64,000 bases of DNA from Aldersonia sp. NBC_00410 (GTDB lineage: Bacteria > Actinomycetota > Actinomycetes > Mycobacteriales > Mycobacteriaceae). The DNA lies in contig NZ_JAPENM010000013.1 in NCBI RefSeq assembly GCF_026342035.1, positions 62,001 through 126,000 of the forward strand. The letters are read 5' to 3'. The notes beneath the pieces are model-generated. The model did no database searches. It saw only the letters and a list, made by a program, of their open reading frames with translations, and was not told the DNA's origin. This document shows, one piece after another, positions 1 through 9,008 of this stretch. How positions within the stretch are numbered: position 1 is the stretch's first letter; each line of letters starts with the position of its first letter. The position numbers and the translations under genes were made by a program.

Positions 1-3000
1 TGCCGTCGTAATAGCTTGTGGCATACACGTGTTGGCCATCCGGACTCACCGCTACCCCGATAACGCCGTTGTACGGGGCGTCGGGACCGACGGCGATCGT
101 GGCGATCGTGTCGCCGGTGGCAGCGTCGATCACGTACACCGCCGGCGCATCTTCAAAACCGCTGCCCGCGTAGATGCGCGTCCCGTCCGGGCTCACCACG
201 ACCGCCGCCGGCGAGGTCGCCCCGAGGTCGACGCTGTGGACTGCCTCGTCGATCGCTGTGGTCGGCGTGACGGTGACCGTGACGGTGGCGGTGTTGCTGG
301 TGGCGCCGACGTTGTCGGTGACGGTGTAGGTGAAGGTGTCGGTGCCGGTGAAGTCGGTGTTGGGCGTGTAGGTCCAACCGGTGGCGGTGGCCGTCAGAGT
401 GCCGCCTGTGGGTTGGGACACCAGATGGGGTGTCAAGACGGCGCTGTCGGCATCGGTGTCGTTGGCCAGCACATTGATGCCGACCGGGGTGTCCTCGACA
501 GTCGTGGCGGTGTCGTTGCTGGCGACCGGCGGTTGGTTGTCCGGCGCGGGCGGATCGCCGACCGGGGTGACGGTGACAGTGACAGTCGCGGGGGCGCTGC
601 CCACTGTGCCGTCGTTGGCGGTGTAGGTGAACGAGTCGGTGCCCGAGAAGTCGGCGGCCGGCGTGTAGGTGAACGAACCGTCGGCGTTGAGTGCCAGCTG
701 GCCGTGGGTAGGAGCGGCACCCAGTACCGCGCTCAACTGCCCCTGGGCGTTGTCGACGTCGGTGTCGTTGCCCAACACACCAGGCCCGCCAACGATCAGC
801 GGCTGATCTTCGGTCACGACATAACCGTCCGCATGGGCAACCGGCGCATCGTCGACCGGGGCGACGGTGACAGTGACAGTCGCGGGGGCGCTGCCCACTG
901 TGCCGTCGTTGGCGGTGTAGGTGAACGAGTCGGTGCCCGAGAAGTCGGCGGCCGGCGTGTAGGTGAACGAACCGTCGGCGTTGAGTGCCAGCTGGCCGTG
1001 GGTAGGAGCGGCACCCAGTACCGCGCTCAACTGCCCCTGGGCGTTGTCGACGTCGGTGTCGTTGCCCAACACACCAGGCCCGCCAACGATCAGCGGCTGA
1101 TCTTCGGTCACGACATAACCGTCCGCATGGGCAACCGGCGCATCGTCGACCGGGGCGACGGTGACAGTGACAGTCGCGGGGGCGCTGCCCACTGTGCCGT
1201 CGTTGGCGGTGTAGGTGAACGAGTCGGTGCCCGAGAAGTCGGCGGCCGGCGTGTAGGTGAACGAACCGTCGGCGTTGAGTGCCAGCTGGCCGTGGGTAGG
1301 AGCGGCACCCAGTACCGCGCTCAACTGCCCCTGGGCGTTGTCGACGTCGGTGTCGTTGCCCAACACACCAGGCCCGCCAACGATCAGCGGCTGATCTTCG
1401 GTCACGACATAACCGTCCGCATGGGCAACCGGCGCATCGTCGACCGGGGCGACGGTGACAGTGACAGTCGCGGGGGCGCTGCCCACTGTGCCGTCGTTGG
1501 CGGTGTAGGTGAACGAGTCGGTGCCCGAGAAGTCGGCGGCCGGCGTGTAGGTGAACGAACCGTCGGCGTTGAGTGCCAGCTGGCCGTGGGTAGGAGCGGC
1601 ACCCAGTACCGCGCTCAACTGCCCCTGGGCGTTGTCGACGTCGGTGTCGTTGCCCAACACACCAGGCCCGCCAACGATCAGCGGCTGATCTTCGGTCACG
1701 ACATAACCGTCCGCATGGGCAACCGGCGCATCGTCGACCGGGGCGACGGTGACAGTGACAGTCGCGGTGTCGGTGTGCCCGCCGTCGGGGCCGGAGCCGA
1801 ACAGGCCGTGTATGTGGGCGCGGCCGGTGTCGTCGCCGACTTTGTAGGTGAAGGTGTCCGTGCCGGTGTAGTCGGCCGTGGGGGTGTACGCGAATGAACC
1901 GTCGGGGCTGAGCGTCACGGTGCCGTGTTGAGGTCCGGTGACGAGGGTCGCCTTCAGCGGATCCCCGTCGGCGTCGGTGTCGTTGGTGAGCACGTTGCCT
2001 GTGGTGGCGTGGTCCTCGGAGGTGGTGACGGCGTCGGTGACCGCATCGGGTGTGTGGTTGGCGACCGTGGATTCAATACGGCGAAACACCGCCCACGCGA
2101 CGGCGGCGAGCGGGCTGATCGGCGCGGCGGCGGCGGGCGCGGCGGCGTTCGGCGACGCGGCGGCACCCAGGCCGACCAGGCTCAACAGGCCCATCAGGAC
2201 AGTCGCGACGGGTGAGGGGGCCGGAGCAGTCGGGACCGCTGCTGCCGACGCGAAGACCACCGGTTGCGGGTCCGCGGAGAGCTCGCTCGTCCGGGCAACC
2301 GCTGCCGCCGCCGGCAGGGCAGACGATGAGCTGGTTGGTGCGAACTGAGATCGCGGCGAGCCCGTACTGCTGACTTGCTCCGTCTCGGTCGCCGACGGGA
2401 CCGTCGTCGAGGGTAGAGACCCCGCAGCACTGTCGCGCGATAACCCCGCGGGCGGTGCGGCAGGTGACGCCGTTTCCAGTGTCGATGGCGGTGGCGATCC
2501 GGCCGGTGACGCGGTGTCGGTTGTGGTGCCCGGGTCCGGATTGCCGCTGGTGGTGCCGGTTTCCGGGACGGAGGAGTCGACCGGCTGCGATGTCTCTACC
2601 GGTTCGTCGGCTTGCGGTGCGGTGTCGCTGGGCGCGGCGTTGCCGTCGATGCTGGGCTCGGCGTTGCTGCTGGGCTCGGCGTTGCTGCTGGTGGTGGTGT
2701 CATCGGTTCCCGAGTCGTCCGCGCCGGCAGCCGATTGCCCCGCAGCCGGCGACTCCGACGACGAACCATCCGCCTCGGATCCGTCCGCGGACCGGGACGA
2801 CGATGTCTCACCCGGTGAATCATCATCACCCGACGCCGATTTCACCGACGATGCGCCCGACTTCGACGAAGCCGAATCCGACGAATCCGTCGAATCCGAC
2901 GACGAGGTGCCCGACTTCGACGACGTGCTCGACTTCGACGATGTGGTGTCCGAGGCCGCGGAGGTGCCCGAGTCGGTCCCCGACTGCGTCCCACCGCCGG

Positions 3001-3154
3001 CGGCCGCGGCGACGCTCTGACCGGCCACGACGGCCACGCCCAGACCGGCTGTCACCACCCCCACCCGCAGCAGGTGCACACACGCGTCGGAGGTGGGTGT
3101 CGACGCCTTGCGGTGACGTCCGCGTCGACGAGCACGCCGATTTTCATAAGCCAC
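1..3154 (-). CDS. Large secreted surface protein, cadherin/VCBS-like repeats plus YVTN propeller (3' end cut off)
   Basis: The reading frame stays open to the left edge, so the C-terminus is missing. The GTG start at 3154 has a GGAGG 6 nt upstream and begins MAYENRRARR. An Arg/His-rich n-region followed by a hydrophobic segment (about residues 28-50) resembles mycobacterial signal peptides. Next come about 200 Ser/Thr/Asp/Pro-rich residues, a second hydrophobic Ala-rich stretch, then tandem domains of about 98 residues carrying VLGNDTDVD, DGSFTYTP and GTDSFTYTANDG motifs typical of VCBS/cadherin-like adhesin repeats. Four are nucleotide-identical. The last visible part has IDAATGDTIATI and VAVSPDGQHVYAT, typical of YVTN beta-propeller repeats. 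Family knowledge suggests an exported adhesin-like cell-surface protein; the ligand is unknown. Confidence 0.85.
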   Translation of the reverse strand, partial: MAYENRRARRRGRHRKASTPTSDACVHLLRVGVVTAGLGVAVVAGQSVAAAAGGGTQSGTDSGTSAASDTTSSKSSTSSKSGTSSSDSTDSSDSASSKSGASSVKSASGDDDSPGETSSSRSADGSEADGSSSESPAAGQSAAGADDSGTDDTTTSSNAEPSSNAEPSIDGNAAPSDTAPQADEPVETSQPVDSSVPETGTTSGNPDPGTTTDTASPAGSPPPSTLETASPAAPPAGLSRDSAAGSLPSTTVPSATETEQVSSTGSPRSQFAPTSSSSALPAAAAVARTSELSADPQPVVFASAAAVPTAPAPSPVATVLMGLLSLVGLGAAASPNAAAPAAAAPISPLAAVAWAVFRRIESTVANHTPDAVTDAVTTSEDHATTGNVLTNDTDADGDPLKATLVTGPQHGTVTLSPDGSFAYTPTADYTGTDTFTYKVGDDTGRAHIHGLFGSGPDGGHTDTATVTVTVAPVDDAPVAHADGYVVTEDQPLIVGGPGVLGNDTDVDNAQGQLSAVLGAAPTHGQLALNADGSFTYTPAADFSGTDSFTYTANDGTVGSAPATVTVTVAPVDDAPVAHADGYVVTEDQPLIVGGPGVLGNDTDVDNAQGQLSAVLGAAPTHGQLALNADGSFTYTPAADFSGTDSFTYTANDGTVGSAPATVTVTVAPVDDAPVAHADGYVVTEDQPLIVGGPGVLGNDTDVDNAQGQLSAVLGAAPTHGQLALNADGSFTYTPAADFSGTDSFTYTANDGTVGSAPATVTVTVAPVDDAPVAHADGYVVTEDQPLIVGGPGVLGNDTDVDNAQGQLSAVLGAAPTHGQLALNADGSFTYTPAADFSGTDSFTYTANDGTVGSAPATVTVTVTPVGDPPAPDNQPPVASNDTATTVEDTPVGINVLANDTDADSAVLTPHLVSQPTGGTLTATATGWTYTPNTDFTGTDTFTYTVTDNVGATSNTATVTVTVTPTTAIDEAVHSVDLGATSPAAVVVSPDGTRIYAGSGFEDAPAVYVIDAATGDTIATIAVGPDAPYNGVIGVAVSPDGQHVYATSYYDG
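571..1746 (-). repeat. Four tandem 294-bp coding repeats
   Basis: Units 571-864, 865-1158, 1159-1452 and 1453-1746 appear identical by eye and each encodes one 98-residue cadherin/VCBS-like domain of the surface protein. Diverged units flank them on both sides. Identity at synonymous sites points to recent expansion or gene conversion, and copy number may vary between strains or be misassembled. Confidence 0.9.
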
Positions 3155-4081
3155 CGGTGGCCTCCGGTTTCGTCCATGCCCCGACTACTGAAATTGTTTG
3201 CGGAACGCTAGCACGACTGACGGTCCGTGACGCCTCACAATCGAGGCATTCTGGTGCCGTCGGCGCAAATCGCCTGTGAGCCATACCTTGAGATGGCCGA
3301 AACGATGGGTGAATCCGGGCATTCGGGCGTAACGAATCCCGTAACCCCACGATTGCTATGGTCAAACGTGCCCAAGGCGGCGGCGAGTGCATCCAGCGCC
3401 TGAGACTCCTGCGCGCAACGTCCGTGGCGATGTACACACACCGAAATCGGCCTGTACCGTGCTGCGTGTCGGCCTGAACGGGTCTCGGAAGAAGAACATG
3501 CTTCGAGGTCGTAGATCACGGTTGGGTCGTCTCCTGGCAGTGCGTGGATCGAGAGAATCGAGCGAGCAACTCGCGCAGTCGGTTGGCCGTTAGGCGCGGC
3601 TGTGGAAGCTGGGTTCACCGCCATCACCCGCCGGTCCAGCCGAATAACGCAAAACGATAGGCGGACAAGCCTTCAGGGCGCTGTCCCACAAACGACGGAC
3701 TCACACTGCGTTCCGACATCCGTCGGTCTGCTACACGGATAGGCGACGTCTGATTTGTGCCGAGAGGAGCCGCTGGAAGGATGTGCACCATGCCGGAGTC
3801 GTAACCGAGGGAGTTCCCCGACGACGCCGTCCGAGTGGCCCGCAGCCCTTGAGCAGATCCCAGCGCGTTCTACAACACACCACCTCTTCCACAGCTGCAC
3901 GGCTCTACGGTCGCCTGCGACGACCGACAAGTCGAGCCGGACCGCCATCCAGCTGATAGATCGAGCAACCGCTCGCAACCAAATGATCAGGTGGAAGCAG
4001 TCCCGGTAAACACCATGCACAATGCTTGCAGGGGTGCGAGATTCACGCGGTGAAAGGCTTCGACTGCGGCTTGCGGCGCGG
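3155..4081. other. Intergenic, no supported gene
   Basis: About 930 bases between the surface-protein start and the RES gene end. The short open frames here lack a convincing ribosome binding site or family resemblance. The part next to 3154 presumably holds the promoter of the surface protein, but I could not define -35/-10 boxes. Confidence 0.5.
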
Positions 4082-5326
4082 TCAGGGTTGGGTTGGCCTG
4101 CGGATGACCGTCGTGACGCGGTGTTTGCTCACCGAGGCTGGGTCGAGGGAGAGTCGTGTGGACTCGTGTTCGGATCCCTTGTCGGAGCAAAATTCGGGGC
4201 CGTAGAACACCACCACGTTGGCGCCCGATCCCTGGGAGCTGCCGAACATGAGGCCGTCGACCCGGGCGGGGAACGAATATCTCAGGTATTCGGTGAAGAC
4301 CTGAGTGGGTACGTAGTCGATGTGTTCGCGTCCATCCAAGTCGATTGGCAAGGTGAGGTCGTTAATGAACTTGCGCAGGAACAGGATTGCGTAGTATCGC
4401 CCCGCACAGCGGGGGGCGAAGATGCTGGGCAGCCTGGGCAGTTTGGTCAGGTCGATGAGCCGGATTTCCCGCGCTGGGGTGAATTCTCCGGTCACGGCGT
4501 GACCGTACGAGCTGTGCGCTCCGATTTCTGCGACGGCGGTGTCTAGGTCGGTCGATCCGTAGAACATGCTGATTCCGGCGGGACTCATCCGGTTTGCCGC
4601 CGCGCGCTCTGGTGGTGGCGGACCGAGTGCGGTAGCGGACGCGTATTCAGCGATATCCGGTTCGGTGGCGGTCATTCGACCGCGGTACAGCACTGGGCAC
4701 GGGCTGGGGTAGATCTCGGGTATCTCGGCTATCAGTCGGGCCAGTTCAGCGAAGAATCCTGATGCGGGCAGTGTCTCGTCGTCTGGGCTGCTGACCATTG
4801 AGCCGAAGAAGAATCGGGTGGAGTGCTTGACCAGGGTCTTGAAGGATTCCCAGCTGTAGTGCATGACGCGATCGGGAGATAGCCGCTGCCAGTCCTTGTC
4901 CACCCAGTCAGACGTGGTGAGGGCGGCCGTGATGTCCGCGGTCAACGCGTCGTTATCGCCTCGGCCAGCAGTGGCGTGGTCCATCACCGTCCGAACCACC
5001 TCGTCGGAGTCGTAGACGGTGGTGATCCACTCGCCCTCGGCGACCGGTACACCTGAGTCTTCGGCCGGTTCGTAGAGCAAGTACACACCGGCCATGAAGG
5101 CTTCGAGGAACGTGTCTAGCGGTGCCGCGACCGGGGTTTCCCCGTCGCCTCCGGTGGCTAGACAGTAGCTACAGGAGGTTTCGGAGAGGTTGGCGGTGAT
5201 CACCGCGTTGAGTACGGAGTCGTAGGTGTGTGCCGGGCAAAGTGCCTGATCGGTCCACCTGTATCCGCGGCCTTCGGCGGCGATCGCCGCGTTCTTCGCA
5301 ATCCCCAATTTGTGACACTCCCCCAA
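4082..5326 (-). CDS. HEPN/RES N-terminal domain plus RES NAD+ phosphorylase
   Basis: The 414-residue protein starts at TTG 5326 (MGECHKLGIAK); the start codon and ribosome binding site are weak. The N-terminus resembles HEPN/RES_NTD1 proteins: an early CPAH and a CSYC cysteine pair, then a helical region to about residue 190. The C-terminal RES domain (about 215-400) shows the conserved LYRGRM, NRMSPAGISMFYGS, a Glu in AVAEI, and IRLIDLTKL. RES toxins of the ParT/MbcT type degrade NAD+ by phosphorolysis. I see no Xre/MbcA-like antitoxin next to it, so it may be a defence or stand-alone stress protein rather than a classical toxin-antitoxin pair. The family call is firm; the role is inferred. 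Confidence 0.85.
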   Translation of the reverse strand: MGECHKLGIAKNAAIAAEGRGYRWTDQALCPAHTYDSVLNAVITANLSETSCSYCLATGGDGETPVAAPLDTFLEAFMAGVYLLYEPAEDSGVPVAEGEWITTVYDSDEVVRTVMDHATAGRGDNDALTADITAALTTSDWVDKDWQRLSPDRVMHYSWESFKTLVKHSTRFFFGSMVSSPDDETLPASGFFAELARLIAEIPEIYPSPCPVLYRGRMTATEPDIAEYASATALGPPPPERAAANRMSPAGISMFYGSTDLDTAVAEIGAHSSYGHAVTGEFTPAREIRLIDLTKLPRLPSIFAPRCAGRYYAILFLRKFINDLTLPIDLDGREHIDYVPTQVFTEYLRYSFPARVDGLMFGSSQGSGANVVVFYGPEFCSDKGSEHESTRLSLDPASVSKHRVTTVIRRPTQP

Positions 5327-5644
5327 TGTCTTCGGATAATCGATTTAGTCCACCGGGTCCGCTATCCATTCTCCTTCGAGCATGCGTCCAAGCCCAGTTG
5401 TTCCGGCAGTTCGCCACGCCAAGAGAAGCGTTGAGTGACCCCTGATAGCGCAGACTTAACCGCCAGCTACGTCGGAAGGTTGTTGCCGCTGCTCAGCGCA
5501 CCGACGGGATCACTCCTCCGCGGCGGTGCTGTCAGAAGTGCGCGCACCGGGTCGACGGTGTCTCGACTCCTGTCGCGGACCAAGTCCCAAACCCACGCCG
5601 TATGAAGCGGCCGTCGCGGACTGGGATCGATCTACACTCGACCC
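5327..5644. other. Divergent intergenic region
   Basis: 318 bases between the divergent RES and uracil-DNA-glycosylase-like genes. It must carry both promoters. No operator or repeat was recognised. Confidence 0.5.
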
Positions 5645-6295
5645 GTGAGTCCGAGCGTGGAGGAGGACGGCACATCTGCCTCTCGGCGGCTTCGCAAACT
5701 CGCCCTCGACGAGGAGATCAGAAGTTGCCGGCTCTGCGATGGGATGAATATCCCACGCGTCACCGCATCCGCGCCCGGTTACGGCAGCCTGAGCTCACCG
5801 GTGGCGCTGATCGGACAGAGCCTTTGCGAGAAATGCATGGATAGTCAGATCCCGTTCACCGGTGGGAGCGGAGAGTTGATCGACGAGAGCGTCATGCGTG
5901 CAGACCGTGCAAGGAACGGAATCTTCATCAGCAACGTGGTGCACTGTCATCCGCCGAAGAATCGCGCGTCCCATGAGCACGAGATCGTCAACTGCTCCCA
6001 GTACCTTCACCGCGAACTTGAGATCGTGCGCCCCCGACTGGTGATCACCTTGGGCCAGGACGCCGAACGGGTGCTGACGTTCTTCTATCCGCGGGCGCGG
6101 GTTTGTAAGCCGCCGTTCGAGAATCCGCGCGGGCGCCTGCCGAAGGGTGTGCCGTACGTCTTCCACGCGCAGCACCCGTCGTGGATCAAACGCCAGCACG
6201 ACGACGAACTCGAAGACAAGTACGTGTCGTCTGTGGCAGCTGCCATCCGGTGGAGCTTTGATCGGGCGAGTGAACAGCCGGAGCCCAATTCATGA
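5645..6295 (+). CDS. Uracil-DNA glycosylase superfamily protein with Fe-S cysteines
   Basis: 216 residues from a GTG start (MSPSVEEDG). Four cysteines fit the Fe-S pattern of family 4/5 uracil-DNA glycosylases: CRLC near residues 28-31, one in NVVHCHPPKNR and one in IVNCSQYL. Also family-like are the PFTGGSGELID segment and the HAQHPSW motif near residue 180. Motif I reads IGQSLCEKC rather than the usual GEAPG-type sequence, so the active-site loop differs and carries two extra cysteines. It probably acts on damaged DNA bases or is a diverged DNA-binding relative. It is divergent from the RES gene; its substrate is unproven. Confidence 0.8.
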   Translation: MSPSVEEDGTSASRRLRKLALDEEIRSCRLCDGMNIPRVTASAPGYGSLSSPVALIGQSLCEKCMDSQIPFTGGSGELIDESVMRADRARNGIFISNVVHCHPPKNRASHEHEIVNCSQYLHRELEIVRPRLVITLGQDAERVLTFFYPRARVCKPPFENPRGRLPKGVPYVFHAQHPSWIKRQHDDELEDKYVSSVAAAIRWSFDRASEQPEPNS

Positions 6296-6460
6296 AAGTT
6301 CCTCGACGACGCGGTTCCGTCCGGCATGGTGATCAACGCGGGTGCTGGAGAGTCGGGGGCTTCCTCCGCGCGTGACCAGATCCCGCGCACTGATCGGGCG
6401 GCTAGCAGGTACTCGAGACCAACCCACCAACCATTGGATCCCTCGACACCAGACTCGAAC

Positions 6461-6629
6461 TGTTCAAACCGCTTTTCGCGCGGACACCACGACCCGGTTC
6501 GGCGAGAGTGACCCGTGCGCTGCCGGTCCCACCGGTCAGGTTGAGGTCTTCAACGGCAACGGTCTGCCATCCGGTCGCGAGCCGCTTGGTCAGAGTGTGC
6601 AACGTCGTCGCGCGGCGCTCGGCGATCTC
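6461..6629 (-). pseudogene. Relic of a TnpB-family gene
   Basis: This 169-base stretch is a close copy of 10801-10968 inside the intact tnpB gene. On the minus strand it still encodes TLHTLTKRLATGWQTVAVED, including the second RuvC motif (VAVEDLN). Both ends break off abruptly, so it is a dead fragment of the same or a sister element. Confidence 0.85.
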
Positions 6630-6743
6630 AAAGGTGTTGGCCCACCTCGTGAGTTCCTGCCCGGACTCGAGGAGTTGTTGCCCTCGGCGAGCCTGCGGAT
6701 GATCTGATCCGGCGAGTGCCGCCCGCGCATGTTCGATGCCATG
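6630..6743 (-). pseudogene. Relic of an IS3-family orfA (HTH transposase subunit)
   Basis: The minus strand begins MASNMRGRHSPDQIIRRLAEG, close to the N-terminus of IS3 OrfA proteins. It then continues as QQLLESGQELT only after a one-base frameshift. It abuts the tnpB relic, so the region is a composite of two decayed insertion sequences. Confidence 0.65.
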
Positions 6744-6815
6744 TCGTTGCTGATTCTTCCTTTGCCCGAACACCGGGCAACAGAATCGCACAACGACTGG
6801 ACCACTACAGCGGGC

Positions 6816-7202
6816 TCACCTCAAGGCAGTGGGCTCGGACTCGCGTAAGGAACATTGTTTCTGCACCTGTTGTGCCGGTGTGCGCGCGAGGGCGGACTGG
6901 TGTGCGCGGTGGCAGGACCTACAGCGCAGCATCGACCCGTGAATCCAAACCATTTGCTTCGGGAGCACGCAGTCTCCGCACCCTGTGCAAAGCATGCGGG
7001 TGCGCCGGAACTCGTCCGCCCGGGCACGACGTGCCGTCCACTTCCGGTTCAGCCGGCTGTTCGCGATATAGAGCACGACGAACCCGGTGAGGAGCAGCGT
7101 CACAGCGAACAGTCCCGCGACGATCGAGACCGTAGCCCAGGACACCCCCACCACGGCGGTGATTGCAACGGCGGTGACGACCGCTTCGACGTCAGAGTCC
7201 AT
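6816..7202 (-). CDS. Small membrane protein with a zinc-ribbon-like tail
   Basis: 128 residues starting MDSDVEAVVTAV. Two hydrophobic segments (about 7-25 and 27-47, ending VVLYIANS) are followed by a basic stretch and a CTGCGDC ... CRSC pair (about 72-95) that could bind one metal ion. It was not matched to a family. Composition and the domain-like layout favour a real gene, but it lies in a region of decayed elements. Function unknown. Confidence 0.5.
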   Translation of the reverse strand: MDSDVEAVVTAVAITAVVGVSWATVSIVAGLFAVTLLLTGFVVLYIANSRLNRKWTARRARADEFRRTRMLCTGCGDCVLPKQMVWIHGSMLRCRSCHRAHQSALARTPAQQVQKQCSLRESEPTALR

Positions 7203-8379
7203 CGTGCTTGTCCTAATCTCCGGATTCGGGGGAAAACAACCTGATCTGGTTTGCGAGGGTCTCGATCATCGCCCATCCCATTGCTTCTCGTGGGCCGGGA
7301 GCGCGATGCGGCCTTTCTCCCACTCGGCCATCGCCACCCTCTCGATGCCGGTCACGCTGCCGGAATCGTTGAGGGTCAGCTCACCCTCGCGCGAGCGCTG
7401 TGCCCACTAGCCGCTGATGACGTTGCCGAACGTGCGCGAACGGCGTGGAATCGACGATGCCGTGCCGGGTGAGCCGCAGGGTTGCCGCCTTCGGGGTCGG
7501 TCAGAGCAGGGGGCGGCGGCTGGATAGGCCGCGCGTAGGCCCAGCTCCGGCGCTTCCCATGCCGACGGTAGCAAGAGCCGCCACCCCTAACTGCAGTCGA
7601 TGATCTTGGTACTGAACCACTACTCATTTCCTTGTTCTTGACGAACGGGGTCCACTCAACCTCGTTACTCGCGCAGGGCGCTCGGCCGCCACTGCCCACA
7701 GTTCCTCATGCGGGCGTAGCTCTCGGCCCGCGTGAGAGATCTGTCGGCGAAGAGCATCGCGGCGTTACCAACGACGCCCCGAGCGAGGCCTGTCGGTCAC
7801 GTCCTGTCAAGTGGGCATTGACGAAACGGAGCAGGATGACTGACAGCACCCAGATGTGGTTCAAAGCAGCCTGGGGGCGTTTCGACATCCCTAGCCGTCA
7901 GGAGGGTTGATCGCCTTTCCGCTATGGACGAGGACGTCGAGCGGGAGATTGTCGTCAGTTCCGAGACCGAAGAGAAATTGACGCGGCGCATAGCCGCGAA
8001 GTAGTCATCGAGGACGAAGACCAGTTAGGCGACTTCGATGGTGGCGACCTTGTCGACGGCAGGTGAATTCGCCCTCGAACCGACTGCCGGAACGGGGTCA
8101 GGATTCAGTTGCCGTTGACAAACCTGGAGATCGTGCTTCGCGAGACGATTCTCGATCCAGGTGCCGAACGATGCCTTACCACGCGCGAGCAGTCCGAGTG
8201 GTCGGCTGCCCTTCAACCACCGTTGCGTCCTGTCCGGGCGTGAGAGTGACGTGACGCTTACCCGGTGCCTGAAGTGGTGATCGATGCGACATGAGTGCTC
8301 TCATAACGCTGGTCAGGCTGTGGTGAAAGCGCACTGAAAGCGCCTACCCTTGTCGGTGAAGATGAACGACGGAGGCAGG
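7203..8379. other. Degenerate region without a supported gene
   Basis: About 1.2 kb between the small membrane protein and the HTH gene. Several short open frames occur on both strands but none has a good ribosome binding site with a recognisable domain. A 26-codon frame at 7924 (MDEDVEREIVVSS) could be the remnant of an antitoxin-like gene. The region reads as eroded accessory DNA. Confidence 0.45.
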
Positions 8380-8724
8380 ATGACCGACAGCGACCATGAG
8401 GATCGGTCCGAGCAGCCGAAATCAACGCTGGACCGGGAAGCCCGCCGGGCTTTAAGTGACGCGGCTAAGGATTACTACGACGACGATGTTCCCGTTGACG
8501 ACGACATAACTATTGTTCACTACCTAAGCCGCACCGAGGTCGCGGCGTATCTCGGGTTGGCCGGAGTGAAGTCGCTATCGCGGGTCGTGCTGCCTCGACC
8601 TGATGTCATGGTAGGCAACCACAAGGGCTGGACGCCTACCACGATCGACAATTGGAAGAGCAACCGTCCCGGACCCGGATGGTGGGGGGCGCATGACCGA
8701 CAAAGGCCTCCCACTGGGGATTAG
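8380..8724 (+). CDS. Small MerR/AlpA-like helix-turn-helix protein
   Basis: I chose ATG 8380 because GGAGG lies at 8371-8375; ATG 8362 or TTG 8350 are alternatives. The acidic N-terminal half is followed by LSRTEVAAYLGLAGVKSLSR and then WTPTTIDNWKSNRPGPGWWG, the layout of single-domain winged-helix proteins in which a helix-turn-helix is followed by a site-specification loop. Such proteins act as small transcription regulators or excisionases on mobile elements. It probably controls itself or the nearby mobile DNA. The target is unknown. Confidence 0.6.
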   Translation: MTDSDHEDRSEQPKSTLDREARRALSDAAKDYYDDDVPVDDDITIVHYLSRTEVAAYLGLAGVKSLSRVVLPRPDVMVGNHKGWTPTTIDNWKSNRPGPGWWGAHDRQRPPTGD

Positions 8725-9008
8725 GCACTATGACGAAGTACATCCTAGGCAGGGAGCTTTGGATCCGTCGGCGAATACCGTCGATGGGGTTGATCGCCGC
8801 CGACGACGCACTAGCCGCGCGGTAGCTCCAGGTCCTAATGCACAAGGTCGGATGGCGTCGCCTCGGTCGTCGCCCACCGGGGTTAGACCTTGACGCTGAC
8901 GGTTCTGCGCTGCACCTAAAAGCGAGGGAGCCTGTCGTCACCGACTGCTAGCGTCTTAGACAATTCACAGGTGCCGACGACGGCTTGCACTGACTACATG
9001 GGAGCGTG

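Noticed and set aside
29..1897. Long plus-strand open frame of 622 codons with repeats
   Set aside because: It is antisense to the tandem adhesin repeats on the minus strand; the minus-strand frame gives recognisable VCBS and YVTN motifs and a good ribosome binding site, the plus frame does not.
3235..3627. Minus-strand 130-codon frame in the gap upstream of the surface-protein gene
   Set aside because: No ribosome binding site, no recognisable domain and ordinary non-coding composition.
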